NCBI GenBank assembly: GCA_023411645.1
Contig: JAEYON010000068.1
Location: 73,043 to 137,042, forward strand
DNA from: Bacillota bacterium
GTDB lineage: Bacteria > Bacillota > Clostridia > Acetivibrionales > DTU013
Length of the DNA stretch: 64,000 nucleotides
Direction: 5' to 3'
Every line of letters starts with the position of its first letter. Position 1 is the first letter of the stretch. Under the pieces are notes generated by a model. The model saw only the letters and a list, made by a program, of their open reading frames with translations. It had not been told where the DNA came from and searched no databases. The position numbers and the translations under genes were made by a program. Shown one piece after another: positions 57,188-64,000 of the stretch.

Positions 57188-58063
57188 ATGAGATTCATTG
57201 TAATCACGGGAATATCGGGGGCAGGTAAGAGCCTGGTTGCCAAGCATCTGGAAGATGCCGGGTTTTTTTGCATAGATAATCTTCCCCCGTTGCTTATACC
57301 AAAAATAGCGGAAATCCTTTCCCAAAGCTATAGAAAAATGGAAAAGATCGCAGTGGTCATCGATATCCGTGGGGGAGAGCTGCTGAACGATCTGTTTCCG
57401 GCTCTGGATGCGCTGACCGGAGACGGGCATACCTATGAAATTTTCTTTATGGAGGCTTCAGACAAGGTGGTCGTCGAGCGGTACAAGGAATCCCGCAGGG
57501 CGCACCCTCTTGCTCTGGAAGGCAGGCTGGCCAAAGGAATTGCCGAGGAAAGACGAGTGCTGCAGAAAATAAAGGACCGTGCGGATTATGTCATTGACAC
57601 GTCCTCTCTTGCTCCTAAGCAGCTCAAGGAGGCAATTACAGGCATCCTTGGCCAGGATAGCGTCTTCAAAGGTCTGATAATAAATATAATAAGCTTTGGT
57701 TTCAAATACGGTATTCCAATCGAATGTGATCTGATCTTTGATGTTAGGTTCATTCCTAACCCCTATTATGTAGAGTCCTTAAGAAAGCATACGGGAAAGC
57801 ATGAGGATGTGAAGGAGTATGTGTTTCAAATGCCTGAAACGACTGAGTTTCTTGAGAAGCTGTACTCCATGCTGGATTTCCTCATACCGAATTATATTAA
57901 AGAAGGCAAATCCCAGCTCGTTGTCGGGATCGGATGTACAGGAGGACGCCACCGTTCCGTGGCTATCGCGGATGAGTTGGGCAGATATCTGAAACAGCAG
58001 GAACACCGTACAGTAATTGAGCACAGGGATATAGAGAAAGATGGCAGGAGTGCTGGAAGATGA
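57188..58063 (+). CDS. rapZ: RNase adapter / nucleotide-binding protein RapZ (YvcJ)
   Basis: 291 residues. P-loop GISGAGKS (8-15), FFCIDNLPP near 26-34, and the C-terminal signature GIGCTGGRHRSVAIADEL near 255-272. In Gram-positive bacteria YvcJ acts in a pathway with HPr/Crh and YvcK; in E. coli RapZ regulates GlmS. Overlaps yvcK by four bases. No php gene is between murB and rapZ as in some clostridia. Confidence 0.93.
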   Translation: MRFIVITGISGAGKSLVAKHLEDAGFFCIDNLPPLLIPKIAEILSQSYRKMEKIAVVIDIRGGELLNDLFPALDALTGDGHTYEIFFMEASDKVVVERYKESRRAHPLALEGRLAKGIAEERRVLQKIKDRADYVIDTSSLAPKQLKEAITGILGQDSVFKGLIINIISFGFKYGIPIECDLIFDVRFIPNPYYVESLRKHTGKHEDVKEYVFQMPETTEFLEKLYSMLDFLIPNYIKEGKSQLVVGIGCTGGRHRSVAIADELGRYLKQQEHRTVIEHRDIEKDGRSAGR

Positions 58064-59169
58064 AATTGGGAGAACGCTTTTCACTGGATCCAACGAAATT
58101 AAGCAATCTAGTATATGATGAACGGATAGAGATCAAGGGACCAAAAATTGTAGCGATTGGCGGCGGAACAGGGCTTTCCACAATGCTGCGCGGGCTCAAG
58201 CTTTACAGCTCAAATATTACAGCAGTTGTCACTGTCGCGGATGACGGCGGCGGATCGGGAGTGCTGAGGCAGGAGTTGGGCATGCTGCCGCCGGGAGATA
58301 TACGTAACTGTATACTGGCTCTGGCGGACACCGAGCCTATCCTCGAGCAATTGCTGCAATATCGATTTCAGGACGGCTCGCTCAAGGGGCAGAGCTTTGG
58401 CAATCTGTTTCTGGCTGCAATGGACGGAATATCGGCCAGCTTTGAGGAAGCTGTCAGAAGGATGAGCGATGTTTTGGCAGTTACGGGAAGGGTCCTCCCT
58501 GTGACTTTAGACAATGTAACATTGTGCGCCGAACTTGATGATGGCAATACTATCTGCGGAGAGTCGAATATCGGAAAACACAATGAGTTTCATAAGGGAA
58601 AGATCAAGCGGGTTTTTCTGGAGCCTTCGGATGCAAGACCTCTTCAGGAGGTTCTCGATGCGATTGACGAAGCCGACATTATCCTGATGGGGCCGGGCAG
58701 CCTTTACACGAGTATCATTCCAAACCTGCTAGTCAATGGTATATGTGCCGCTATTAACAAAAGCAATGCGCTAAAGGCATACGTCTGCAATGTGATGACA
58801 CAGCCTTCTGAGACCGAAAATTATAGCGTATATGACCATATTGCCGCATTGGAGGAGCATGCTTACTGTGGTGTGATCGATTGCTGCATTGTTAATAATT
58901 CTGCCATTTCCCGTGAAGTTAGAGCAAGATATCTTGAGGACGGAGCAGATCAGGTCCTGATCGACCGGGAAAGAATATCACAAGCCGGAATAGAAATGTT
59001 GGAAGGCGATATTGCCTCCTTGAAAAACAATTTGGTTAGGCACGATCCACAGAAGCTGGCGAAAATCATCATAGAGTATGTTGCAGAGAATGTGCTGGCC
59101 AAGGACAAACAGCGTTCCTTAGATTACTACTTTGTCCGGGACAGGTTAATGAACAAATCCAAGGTATAA
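58060..59169 (+). CDS. yvcK: gluconeogenesis factor YvcK
   Basis: 369 residues. CofD-like fold with IVAIGGGTGLSTMLRGLK (about 30-47), VADDGGGSGVLRQELG near 60-75, and GPGSLYTSIIPNLLV near 212-226. It binds UDP-sugars and affects cell shape on gluconeogenic carbon. Next to rapZ and, past an inserted glucan enzyme, whiA. Confidence 0.93.
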   Translation: MKLGERFSLDPTKLSNLVYDERIEIKGPKIVAIGGGTGLSTMLRGLKLYSSNITAVVTVADDGGGSGVLRQELGMLPPGDIRNCILALADTEPILEQLLQYRFQDGSLKGQSFGNLFLAAMDGISASFEEAVRRMSDVLAVTGRVLPVTLDNVTLCAELDDGNTICGESNIGKHNEFHKGKIKRVFLEPSDARPLQEVLDAIDEADIILMGPGSLYTSIIPNLLVNGICAAINKSNALKAYVCNVMTQPSETENYSVYDHIAALEEHAYCGVIDCCIVNNSAISREVRARYLEDGADQVLIDRERISQAGIEMLEGDIASLKNNLVRHDPQKLAKIIIEYVAENVLAKDKQRSLDYYFVRDRLMNKSKV

Positions 59170-59296
59170 GGACGAAATAGCACATCAACTTTTGTATGAG
59201 GACAAAATTACTTCAGGTTGTATGAAGACAGAGGATTAGCCAGGCGCTAGAGGAGATAGAATAACCAATGAGTGAGGATAGAGACGGGGTGACCGG

Positions 59297-61264
59297 TTGA
59301 GATTTGGAAAAGCAGAGTGGAGCGGCCATGAGAGAGGGCTGGAACGAGAATGGCTTTTGACTAACGGGATCGGCGGGTTTTCATCCGGCACAGTCACAGG
59401 AGCAAATTCCCGCAGATATCACGGGCTGCTGGTGGCGGCGATGAAGCCTCCTGTCCAGCGGCATCTGGTATTGTCACAGCTGCATGAGACGATTATCGCC
59501 GGAGAGGATGAGTACAAAATTCATTCTTTTTCCACTGGCGACTTTGTGATGCAGGGATTTAGACACCAACGAAGCTTTGAGTTGGATCCTCTGCCAGTGT
59601 TTAGCTGGTCTGCCGGAGATATTACAGTTGAAAAAACCATTACAATGGTTTTCGGTAAAAATGAAGTGGTCATAGTATATCGCATCAGAAGCGGCAGTGA
59701 GGATATAAAGCTTCATATTGCTCCACTTGTCAACTTCAGGGATTATCATGGCAACTCGGACAAGAACCACATGAGATTCAGCCAGCAGGCGGGAGAAGAT
59801 AGTACCTGTATACGACCCTATGACGAAGATACATATATCAGGCTCATCTGCCCGGGCAGCTGTTATATCCCGCAGGAGTGCTGCATGTTCGAGAACATGT
59901 TTTATGCCGTGGAGTACGAAAGAGGGCTCCATGCCTATGAAGATCATTATATCCCGGGTGGTTTTTCAATAGATGTGCAGGCGCGAAGTGAAAAAGTTTT
60001 CACATTTATTTGCACGGTCGAAAACGACGTTGGAGAAACTGACGGGCTGGTATTAATTGAAGCGGAAAAGGCCAGACTAGCAGCGCTGGTTGAAAAGGCC
60101 GGCTGCACAGATGCATTTTCAGGCGCCTTGACGAGGGCGGCTGATCAATTTATCGCATACAGGCAGTCGACTGGAACAAAAACCATACTTGCCGGTTATC
60201 CGTGGTTCACAGACTGGGGCAGGGACGCAATGATCTCGTTATGCGGCCTGGCATTGTCCACTTGCCGATATGACGATGCTGCGCAGATTCTGACGGCATA
60301 CAGTGACCATATCCGTTATGGGCTGCTGCCCAATATGTTCCCGGATGGCGGTGAGGAGCCCGGATATAATACTGTGGATGCTGCACTGTGGTATTTTGAT
60401 GCGGTTTATAATTATTCGGAATACTCCGGGGATTCCGTGCTTGTGAAGAAAAAGTTTTTTGAGGCTATGGTTAGTATCTATAAGGCGTATAAAAACGGAA
60501 CTCTGCACAAGATAAAGATGGAGGAGGACGGCCTGATAAGCGCCGGAGATGAAAACACGCAATTGACCTGGATGGATGCCAAGGTTGATTGCGTAGTGTT
60601 TACGCCAAGGCATGGGAAGGCTGTGGAGATTAATGCGCTGTGGTACAATGCACTGAGAATATTGGAGACGTTCGCCCGCAAGTTCGGTGCAGATGCAGCG
60701 GAATACACCGAGTTGGCCAATAGGGTAAGGGAAAGCTTCATAAAAACCTTTTGGTTTGATGAAGGGAAGTATTTATTTGATGTAGTAAATGGGATGCAAT
60801 GTGACAAACACGTCAGGCCAAACCAGATTTTTGCTGTAAGCCTCTCTTTTCCGGTCCTAACGGGGAGGAAGGCTAAGTATGTGGTGGAAAAGGTGTGGAG
60901 GGAGCTCTATACGGCATACGGCCTAAGGAGCCTTTCGCCGCGATCTGCCGACTACAGGGGCCAATATATGGGTGACCGGTTTGCACGAGATTCAGCATAT
61001 CATCAGGGGACTGTTTGGGCATGGCTGATTGGTCATTTTATTGATGCCTTTTCCAGGACCTATGGAAAAGATCCTGTTTACAGGGACATGGCGGCATCGT
61101 TTCTGGAGCCGTTCAAGGATCATCTGCAGCATGCATGTCTTGGTAGCATTTCGGAAATATTTGACGGCGACGAACCGCTGGCACCACGTGGATGCTTCGC
61201 GCAGGCCTGGAGCGTTGCTGAGGTGCTCAGAACCTGGAGAAAATATGTGGAAAAAGGAGTGTAA
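59297..61264 (+). CDS. glycogen debranching enzyme / amylo-alpha-1,6-glucosidase (GH133)
   Basis: 655 residues, TTG after GGGGTGA. N-terminal EWLLTNGIGGFSSGTVTGANSRRYHGLLVAA is typical of GH133. The catalytic (alpha/alpha)6 domain contains YPWFTDWGRDAMISLCG near 302-318 and LTWMDAK near 420, with a C-terminal RDSAYHQGTVWAWLIGHF near 560-577. Removes alpha-1,6 branches from glycogen or starch. It splits the usual yvcK-whiA pair. The 127-base gap in front holds the direct repeat TTGTATGARGACA (two copies). Confidence 0.88.
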   Translation: MRFGKAEWSGHERGLEREWLLTNGIGGFSSGTVTGANSRRYHGLLVAAMKPPVQRHLVLSQLHETIIAGEDEYKIHSFSTGDFVMQGFRHQRSFELDPLPVFSWSAGDITVEKTITMVFGKNEVVIVYRIRSGSEDIKLHIAPLVNFRDYHGNSDKNHMRFSQQAGEDSTCIRPYDEDTYIRLICPGSCYIPQECCMFENMFYAVEYERGLHAYEDHYIPGGFSIDVQARSEKVFTFICTVENDVGETDGLVLIEAEKARLAALVEKAGCTDAFSGALTRAADQFIAYRQSTGTKTILAGYPWFTDWGRDAMISLCGLALSTCRYDDAAQILTAYSDHIRYGLLPNMFPDGGEEPGYNTVDAALWYFDAVYNYSEYSGDSVLVKKKFFEAMVSIYKAYKNGTLHKIKMEEDGLISAGDENTQLTWMDAKVDCVVFTPRHGKAVEINALWYNALRILETFARKFGADAAEYTELANRVRESFIKTFWFDEGKYLFDVVNGMQCDKHVRPNQIFAVSLSFPVLTGRKAKYVVEKVWRELYTAYGLRSLSPRSADYRGQYMGDRFARDSAYHQGTVWAWLIGHFIDAFSRTYGKDPVYRDMAASFLEPFKDHLQHACLGSISEIFDGDEPLAPRGCFAQAWSVAEVLRTWRKYVEKGV

Positions 61265-61268
61265 TAAG

Positions 61269-62237
61269 TTGTCTTTTTCTTCATCTGTAAAAAATGAATT
61301 ATGCAGACTTGAGAATGTAAATGATTGCTGCTTGCTTTCAGAGCTGACTGCCGCTCTGTGTCTGAATGGGACTGTAGCAATCACGGCATACAGCGGATAC
61401 AATATTAGAATCACCACGGAAAATGCGGCGTTTGCCAGAAGGATATTCAGTATTATCAGAAAGTTGTACGGTATCTTTCCAGAAGTCACAATCCGGAAAA
61501 GCAAAAAGTTAAAAAAACATGTTTCCTATATGCTCTATATAACTGCGACTAACGGCTCTGCAAAACTGCTGGAAAAAGCGGCGGTGGCTGTCAGCGAAGG
61601 CATAGACGGACAGACGCCGGAGCTCATTTTGGTTGACAGGGAAAGTATGAAAAAGCAATGCTGCAAAAAGGCTTTCCTGCGGGGCGCCTTCCTCGCGGGT
61701 GGATCCATCAGCGACCCTGAGAAAACATATCATCTTGAGCTGACCTCCCGTACCCGTACTCAGGCTCAGGAGATGAGCAGTATTATGGCATTCTTCAAGC
61801 TGCGTGCCAGGATTATTATGAGGAAAGGAAGCTACGTTACATATTTGAAAGAGGGCGAAAACATTGTTGACTTCTTAAATATTGTGGGTGCACATAATTC
61901 TCTGATGGAGCTTGAAAATGTCAGGATTCTCAAGGATATGCGGAACAATGTGAATAGAATTGTAAACTGTGAGACGGCCAATCTTGAGAAAACAATTGAT
62001 GCTTCGCTCAGGCAGGTCGAGAATATACGGTATATTGCAAAAAATATTGGTTTTGACAAGCTTCCGGCCAGCCTGAAGGATATTGCCGCATTAAGACTGG
62101 AATACACTGACGCCAGTCTGGCAGAACTGGGACAGCACTTATCGCCCCAACTGGGGAAATCCGGAGTGAACCATCGACTCAGAAAGCTTGATATGATTGC
62201 ACAAAAGCACAGGGAGCAGACAGGTCGGATTTTGTAA
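61269..62237 (+). CDS. whiA: DNA-binding protein WhiA
   Basis: 322 residues from TTG 61269, seven bases after AAAGGAGTG. Begins as LSFSSSVKNELCR, standard WhiA; frames further upstream overlap the preceding gene. Homing-endonuclease-like N-terminal domains (CFLRGAFLAGGSISDPEK-like near 140) and a C-terminal helix-turn-helix (LRLEYTDASLAELGQHLSPQLGKSGVNHRLRKL). Affects cell division and chromosome segregation; sporulation factor in actinomycetes. Confidence 0.92.
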   Translation: MSFSSSVKNELCRLENVNDCCLLSELTAALCLNGTVAITAYSGYNIRITTENAAFARRIFSIIRKLYGIFPEVTIRKSKKLKKHVSYMLYITATNGSAKLLEKAAVAVSEGIDGQTPELILVDRESMKKQCCKKAFLRGAFLAGGSISDPEKTYHLELTSRTRTQAQEMSSIMAFFKLRARIIMRKGSYVTYLKEGENIVDFLNIVGAHNSLMELENVRILKDMRNNVNRIVNCETANLEKTIDASLRQVENIRYIAKNIGFDKLPASLKDIAALRLEYTDASLAELGQHLSPQLGKSGVNHRLRKLDMIAQKHREQTGRIL

Positions 62238-62277
62238 ATAAGAAGCCACTTTTCTACAAAGGTTCCCATAATTTTTT

Positions 62278-62304
62278 GAAGGAAATTCCAATCGATTGAA
62301 GAAT
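62278..62304 (+). promoter_or_regulatory. SigH-type promoter of the spoIIA operon
   Basis: GAAGGAAAT (62278-62286) and GAAGAAT (62298-62304), separated by 11 bases, fit the SigH consensus RNAGGAWWW-N11/12-RNNGAAT. It lies 41 bases before spoIIAA, as expected for spoIIA in spore-formers. Confidence 0.75.
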
Positions 62305-62344
62305 TAGTAATAGAACACATTCGTAATTTTTGGAGGATATACGA

Positions 62345-62701
62345 TTGGAAATCAAATTTTCTAACAGAGGGTCTACTTTAATCGCATTGTTTACAGGTGA
62401 ACTTGATCACCATTTTTCTGAGTATGCCCGTAACAAAATCGAAAGAGAACTGCTGAAAGCCACAACGCATAACGTGGTGTTCGATCTGACGGGACTGAGC
62501 TTCATGGACAGCTCTGGTATCGGGGTGATCGTTGGCCGGTTTGTCTATGTTAAAAAACTGGGCGGCCGAACAGCCATAGTCTGTAAGAACCAGAAAATCC
62601 GCCGTATACTTGAGATATCGGGGATTCTGAAGCTGATGCCGGTTTTTGAAGATTTGGAACATGCGCTAGAGGCGATATACGAAATGAGAGATTTTATTTA
62701 A
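62345..62701 (+). CDS. spoIIAA: anti-sigma F factor antagonist SpoIIAA
   Basis: 118 residues from TTG 62345, eight bases after GGAGG; the TTG at 62330 lies inside the site. STAS domain with phosphorylation motif MDSSGIGV (phosphoserine probably S57). Unphosphorylated, it frees SigF from SpoIIAB in the forespore. Confidence 0.93.
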   Translation: MEIKFSNRGSTLIALFTGELDHHFSEYARNKIERELLKATTHNVVFDLTGLSFMDSSGIGVIVGRFVYVKKLGGRTAIVCKNQKIRRILEISGILKLMPVFEDLEHALEAIYEMRDFI

Positions 62702-62715
62702 GGGAGAGAAATGGT

Positions 62716-63159
62716 ATGCAGCCTATCAATGAAATGAAACTGGAATTTGTGAGCAAGTCAAGTAATGAGGCCTTTGCAAGAGTAGTGGCAGCGGCCTTTG
62801 TCTCCCAGCTGGATCCAACGCTCGAAGAATTGGCTGATGTAAAGACGGCTGTTTCTGAAGCGGTTACAAATGCTATTATCCATGGTTATGAGAACCGACA
62901 GGGCATCATTACAATGATCTGCCGGCTATATGAAAAAAGTGTTGAAATTGAAATATCTGACGAAGGTAAGGGAATCGAAAATATTGAAGAGGCAATGCAG
63001 CCGCTGTATACCTCCAAGCCTGATCTGGAGCGTTCGGGCATGGGCTTTACTGTCATGGAGAGCTTCATGGATAAGATAAATGTTCGTTCAAAACTTGGTG
63101 AGGGAACGACCATTGTGCTTTACAAAACATTTGGCTCACTGGACGGCAACACACAGTAA
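62716..63159 (+). CDS. spoIIAB: anti-sigma F factor SpoIIAB
   Basis: 147 residues, ATG after GGGAGAG. GHKL kinase fold: [11 protein letters not shown] (N box), [19 protein letters not shown] (G1), [13 protein letters not shown] (G2), [10 protein letters not shown]. Holds SigF inactive and phosphorylates SpoIIAA. Confidence 0.94.
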   Translation: MQPINEMKLEFVSKSSNEAFARVVAAAFVSQLDPTLEELADVKTAVSEAVTNAIIHGYENRQGIITMICRLYEKSVEIEISDEGKGIENIEEAMQPLYTSKPDLERSGMGFTVMESFMDKINVRSKLGEGTTIVLYKTFGSLDGNTQ

Positions 63160-63272
63160 TAACTAGGCAATGAATTTTTTAGGGCGTTTTTGCATTATGA
63201 TGTAAAATATTAATAAATAAGTAAGATAATAACGCTCCTTTGCTCTTGTGGGCAGGAGAAAGGTTTTGGAAT

Positions 63273-64000
63273 ATGAATGGAAATCCGTATGAGGGGATAG
63301 ATACAATTCGGTTGATTACTATGGCCAGGGAGGGTGACAAAGCTGCGCAGAGCGTTCTTGTTGAAAAAAACATTGGCCTTGTCTGGAGTATTGTCCGCAG
63401 ATTTTCGAACAGGGGATATGAGACTGACGATCTGTTTCAGATTGGTTGTATTGGTCTTATTAAGGCCATTAACAAATTTGACACCTCTTTTGATGTAAAA
63501 TTTTCGACCTATGCAGTACCGATGATCATTGGCGAGATCAAGCGTTTTTTACGTGATGACGGAATCATTAAGGTGAGCCGGTCACTAAAGGAGGCATCCA
63601 ATAAAGCGAGAATTACCAGGGAGGTAATGAGTAAGGAGTTGGGCAGGGAGCCTACCATCGGCGAGATCGCAGAGCGATTGGAAATATCGGCGGAAGAGCT
63701 TGTTATGGCAGTTGAAGCAGGGCATATGCCAGAGTCACTTTTTAATCCCGTAGGAGATGGGGAGAATTCGTCGCTGTTATTGATTGATAAACTGAATGAT
63801 TGCTGTAATGAAGATGAAACCGACATAATTGACAAAATTGCGCTTAGACAGGTAATGGATACACTAAAACCGAGGGAAAAGCAGATCATTGTACTTCGTT
63901 ATTTCAAAGAAAAAACCCAGGTGCAGATAGCAAAAATGCTTGGCATATCACAGGTGCAGGTATCCAGGATCGAAAAAAAGATCCTGCAGGAGATTCGCGA
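63273..64000 (+). CDS. sigF: sporulation sigma factor SigF, 3' truncated by window
   Basis: The first 242 residues; start ATG after AGGAGAAAGG, frame open to the window end. Region 2 (NIGLVWSIVRRFSNRGYETDDLFQIGCIGLIKAINKFD), region 3 (EASNKARITREVMSKELGREPT) and region 4 (ALRQVMDTLKPREKQIIVLRYF, helix-turn-helix TQVQIAKMLGISQVQVSRIEKK) are all visible. First forespore sigma factor. A 113-base gap separates it from spoIIAB, wider than usual. Confidence 0.93.
   Translation, partial: MNGNPYEGIDTIRLITMAREGDKAAQSVLVEKNIGLVWSIVRRFSNRGYETDDLFQIGCIGLIKAINKFDTSFDVKFSTYAVPMIIGEIKRFLRDDGIIKVSRSLKEASNKARITREVMSKELGREPTIGEIAERLEISAEELVMAVEAGHMPESLFNPVGDGENSSLLLIDKLNDCCNEDETDIIDKIALRQVMDTLKPREKQIIVLRYFKEKTQVQIAKMLGISQVQVSRIEKKILQEIR

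Overview
The window looks like chromosome of an anaerobic, spore-forming, motile member of the Clostridia, probably near the Ruminiclostridium/Acetivibrio group (inferred from gene content and order, not from a search). Evidence for sporulation is the spoIIAA-spoIIAB-sigF cluster behind a good SigH-type promoter, a SpoIVFA/SpoIVFB-like pair, WhiA and a Spo0E-type phosphatase. Many genes start with TTG behind strong GGAGG sites. I found no rRNA, tRNA, CRISPR array, insertion sequence or phage gene.

Layout: (1) 1-4641, the 3' two thirds or less of a cyclic beta-1,2-glucan synthase-like gene. (2) 4.6-6.5 kb, a Cys-rich protein of unknown function, a Spo0E-like protein and an ECF-type S component. 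(3) 6.9-16.95 kb, the standout: a sulfur-linked nitrogenase-like island. mccB and mccA have a consensus promoter. A second promoter drives a 52-residue leader peptide with 9 Cys and 10 Met, an intrinsic terminator, then NifD-like, NifK-like, NifX-like, NifB-like, MetN, MetI, MetQ and NifH-like genes, closed by a terminator. (4) 17.1-28.2 kb, housekeeping and poorly known genes: a PanT-like S component, SEC-C protein, NADP isocitrate dehydrogenase, PDZ membrane protein, BMP-domain protein, phosphoesterase, AsnS, Asp23, a flippase-like protein, PspC and a prenyl-synthase-like protein. (5) 28.3-29.9 kb, motAB. (6) 30-40.6 kb, maf-radC-mreBCD-PBP2-minCDE-mgsA-spoIVFA/B, the usual Firmicute cell-shape and division cluster. 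(7) metF on the minus strand, then a sodium symporter with its tiny accessory protein. (8) 43.9-46.1 kb nfnAB and 46.2-54.9 kb a nine-gene V-type ATPase operon whose c subunit carries the Na+-binding residues known from Enterococcus hirae. (9) 55.3-62.2 kb hprK-murB-rapZ-yvcK-glycogen debranching enzyme-whiA. (10) 62.3 kb to the end, the spoIIA operon, with sigF cut by the window edge.

How the island may work (inference): the genes encode a two-component nitrogenase-like reductase (NifH-like electron donor, NifDK-like catalytic part), a NifB-type cofactor maker, a NifX-type carrier and a methionine-type importer, next to two PLP enzymes of sulfur amino-acid metabolism. There is no NifE, NifN or NifV. 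This resembles the logic of methylthio-alkane reductase (MarBHDK) of Rhodospirillum rubrum, which cleaves C-S bonds to recover sulfur. The Cys/Met leader peptide followed by a terminator suggests that the operon switches on when charged Cys or Met tRNA is short. The combination of leader-peptide attenuator, nitrogenase-like enzyme and Met-type ABC importer is the candidate undescribed system in this window.
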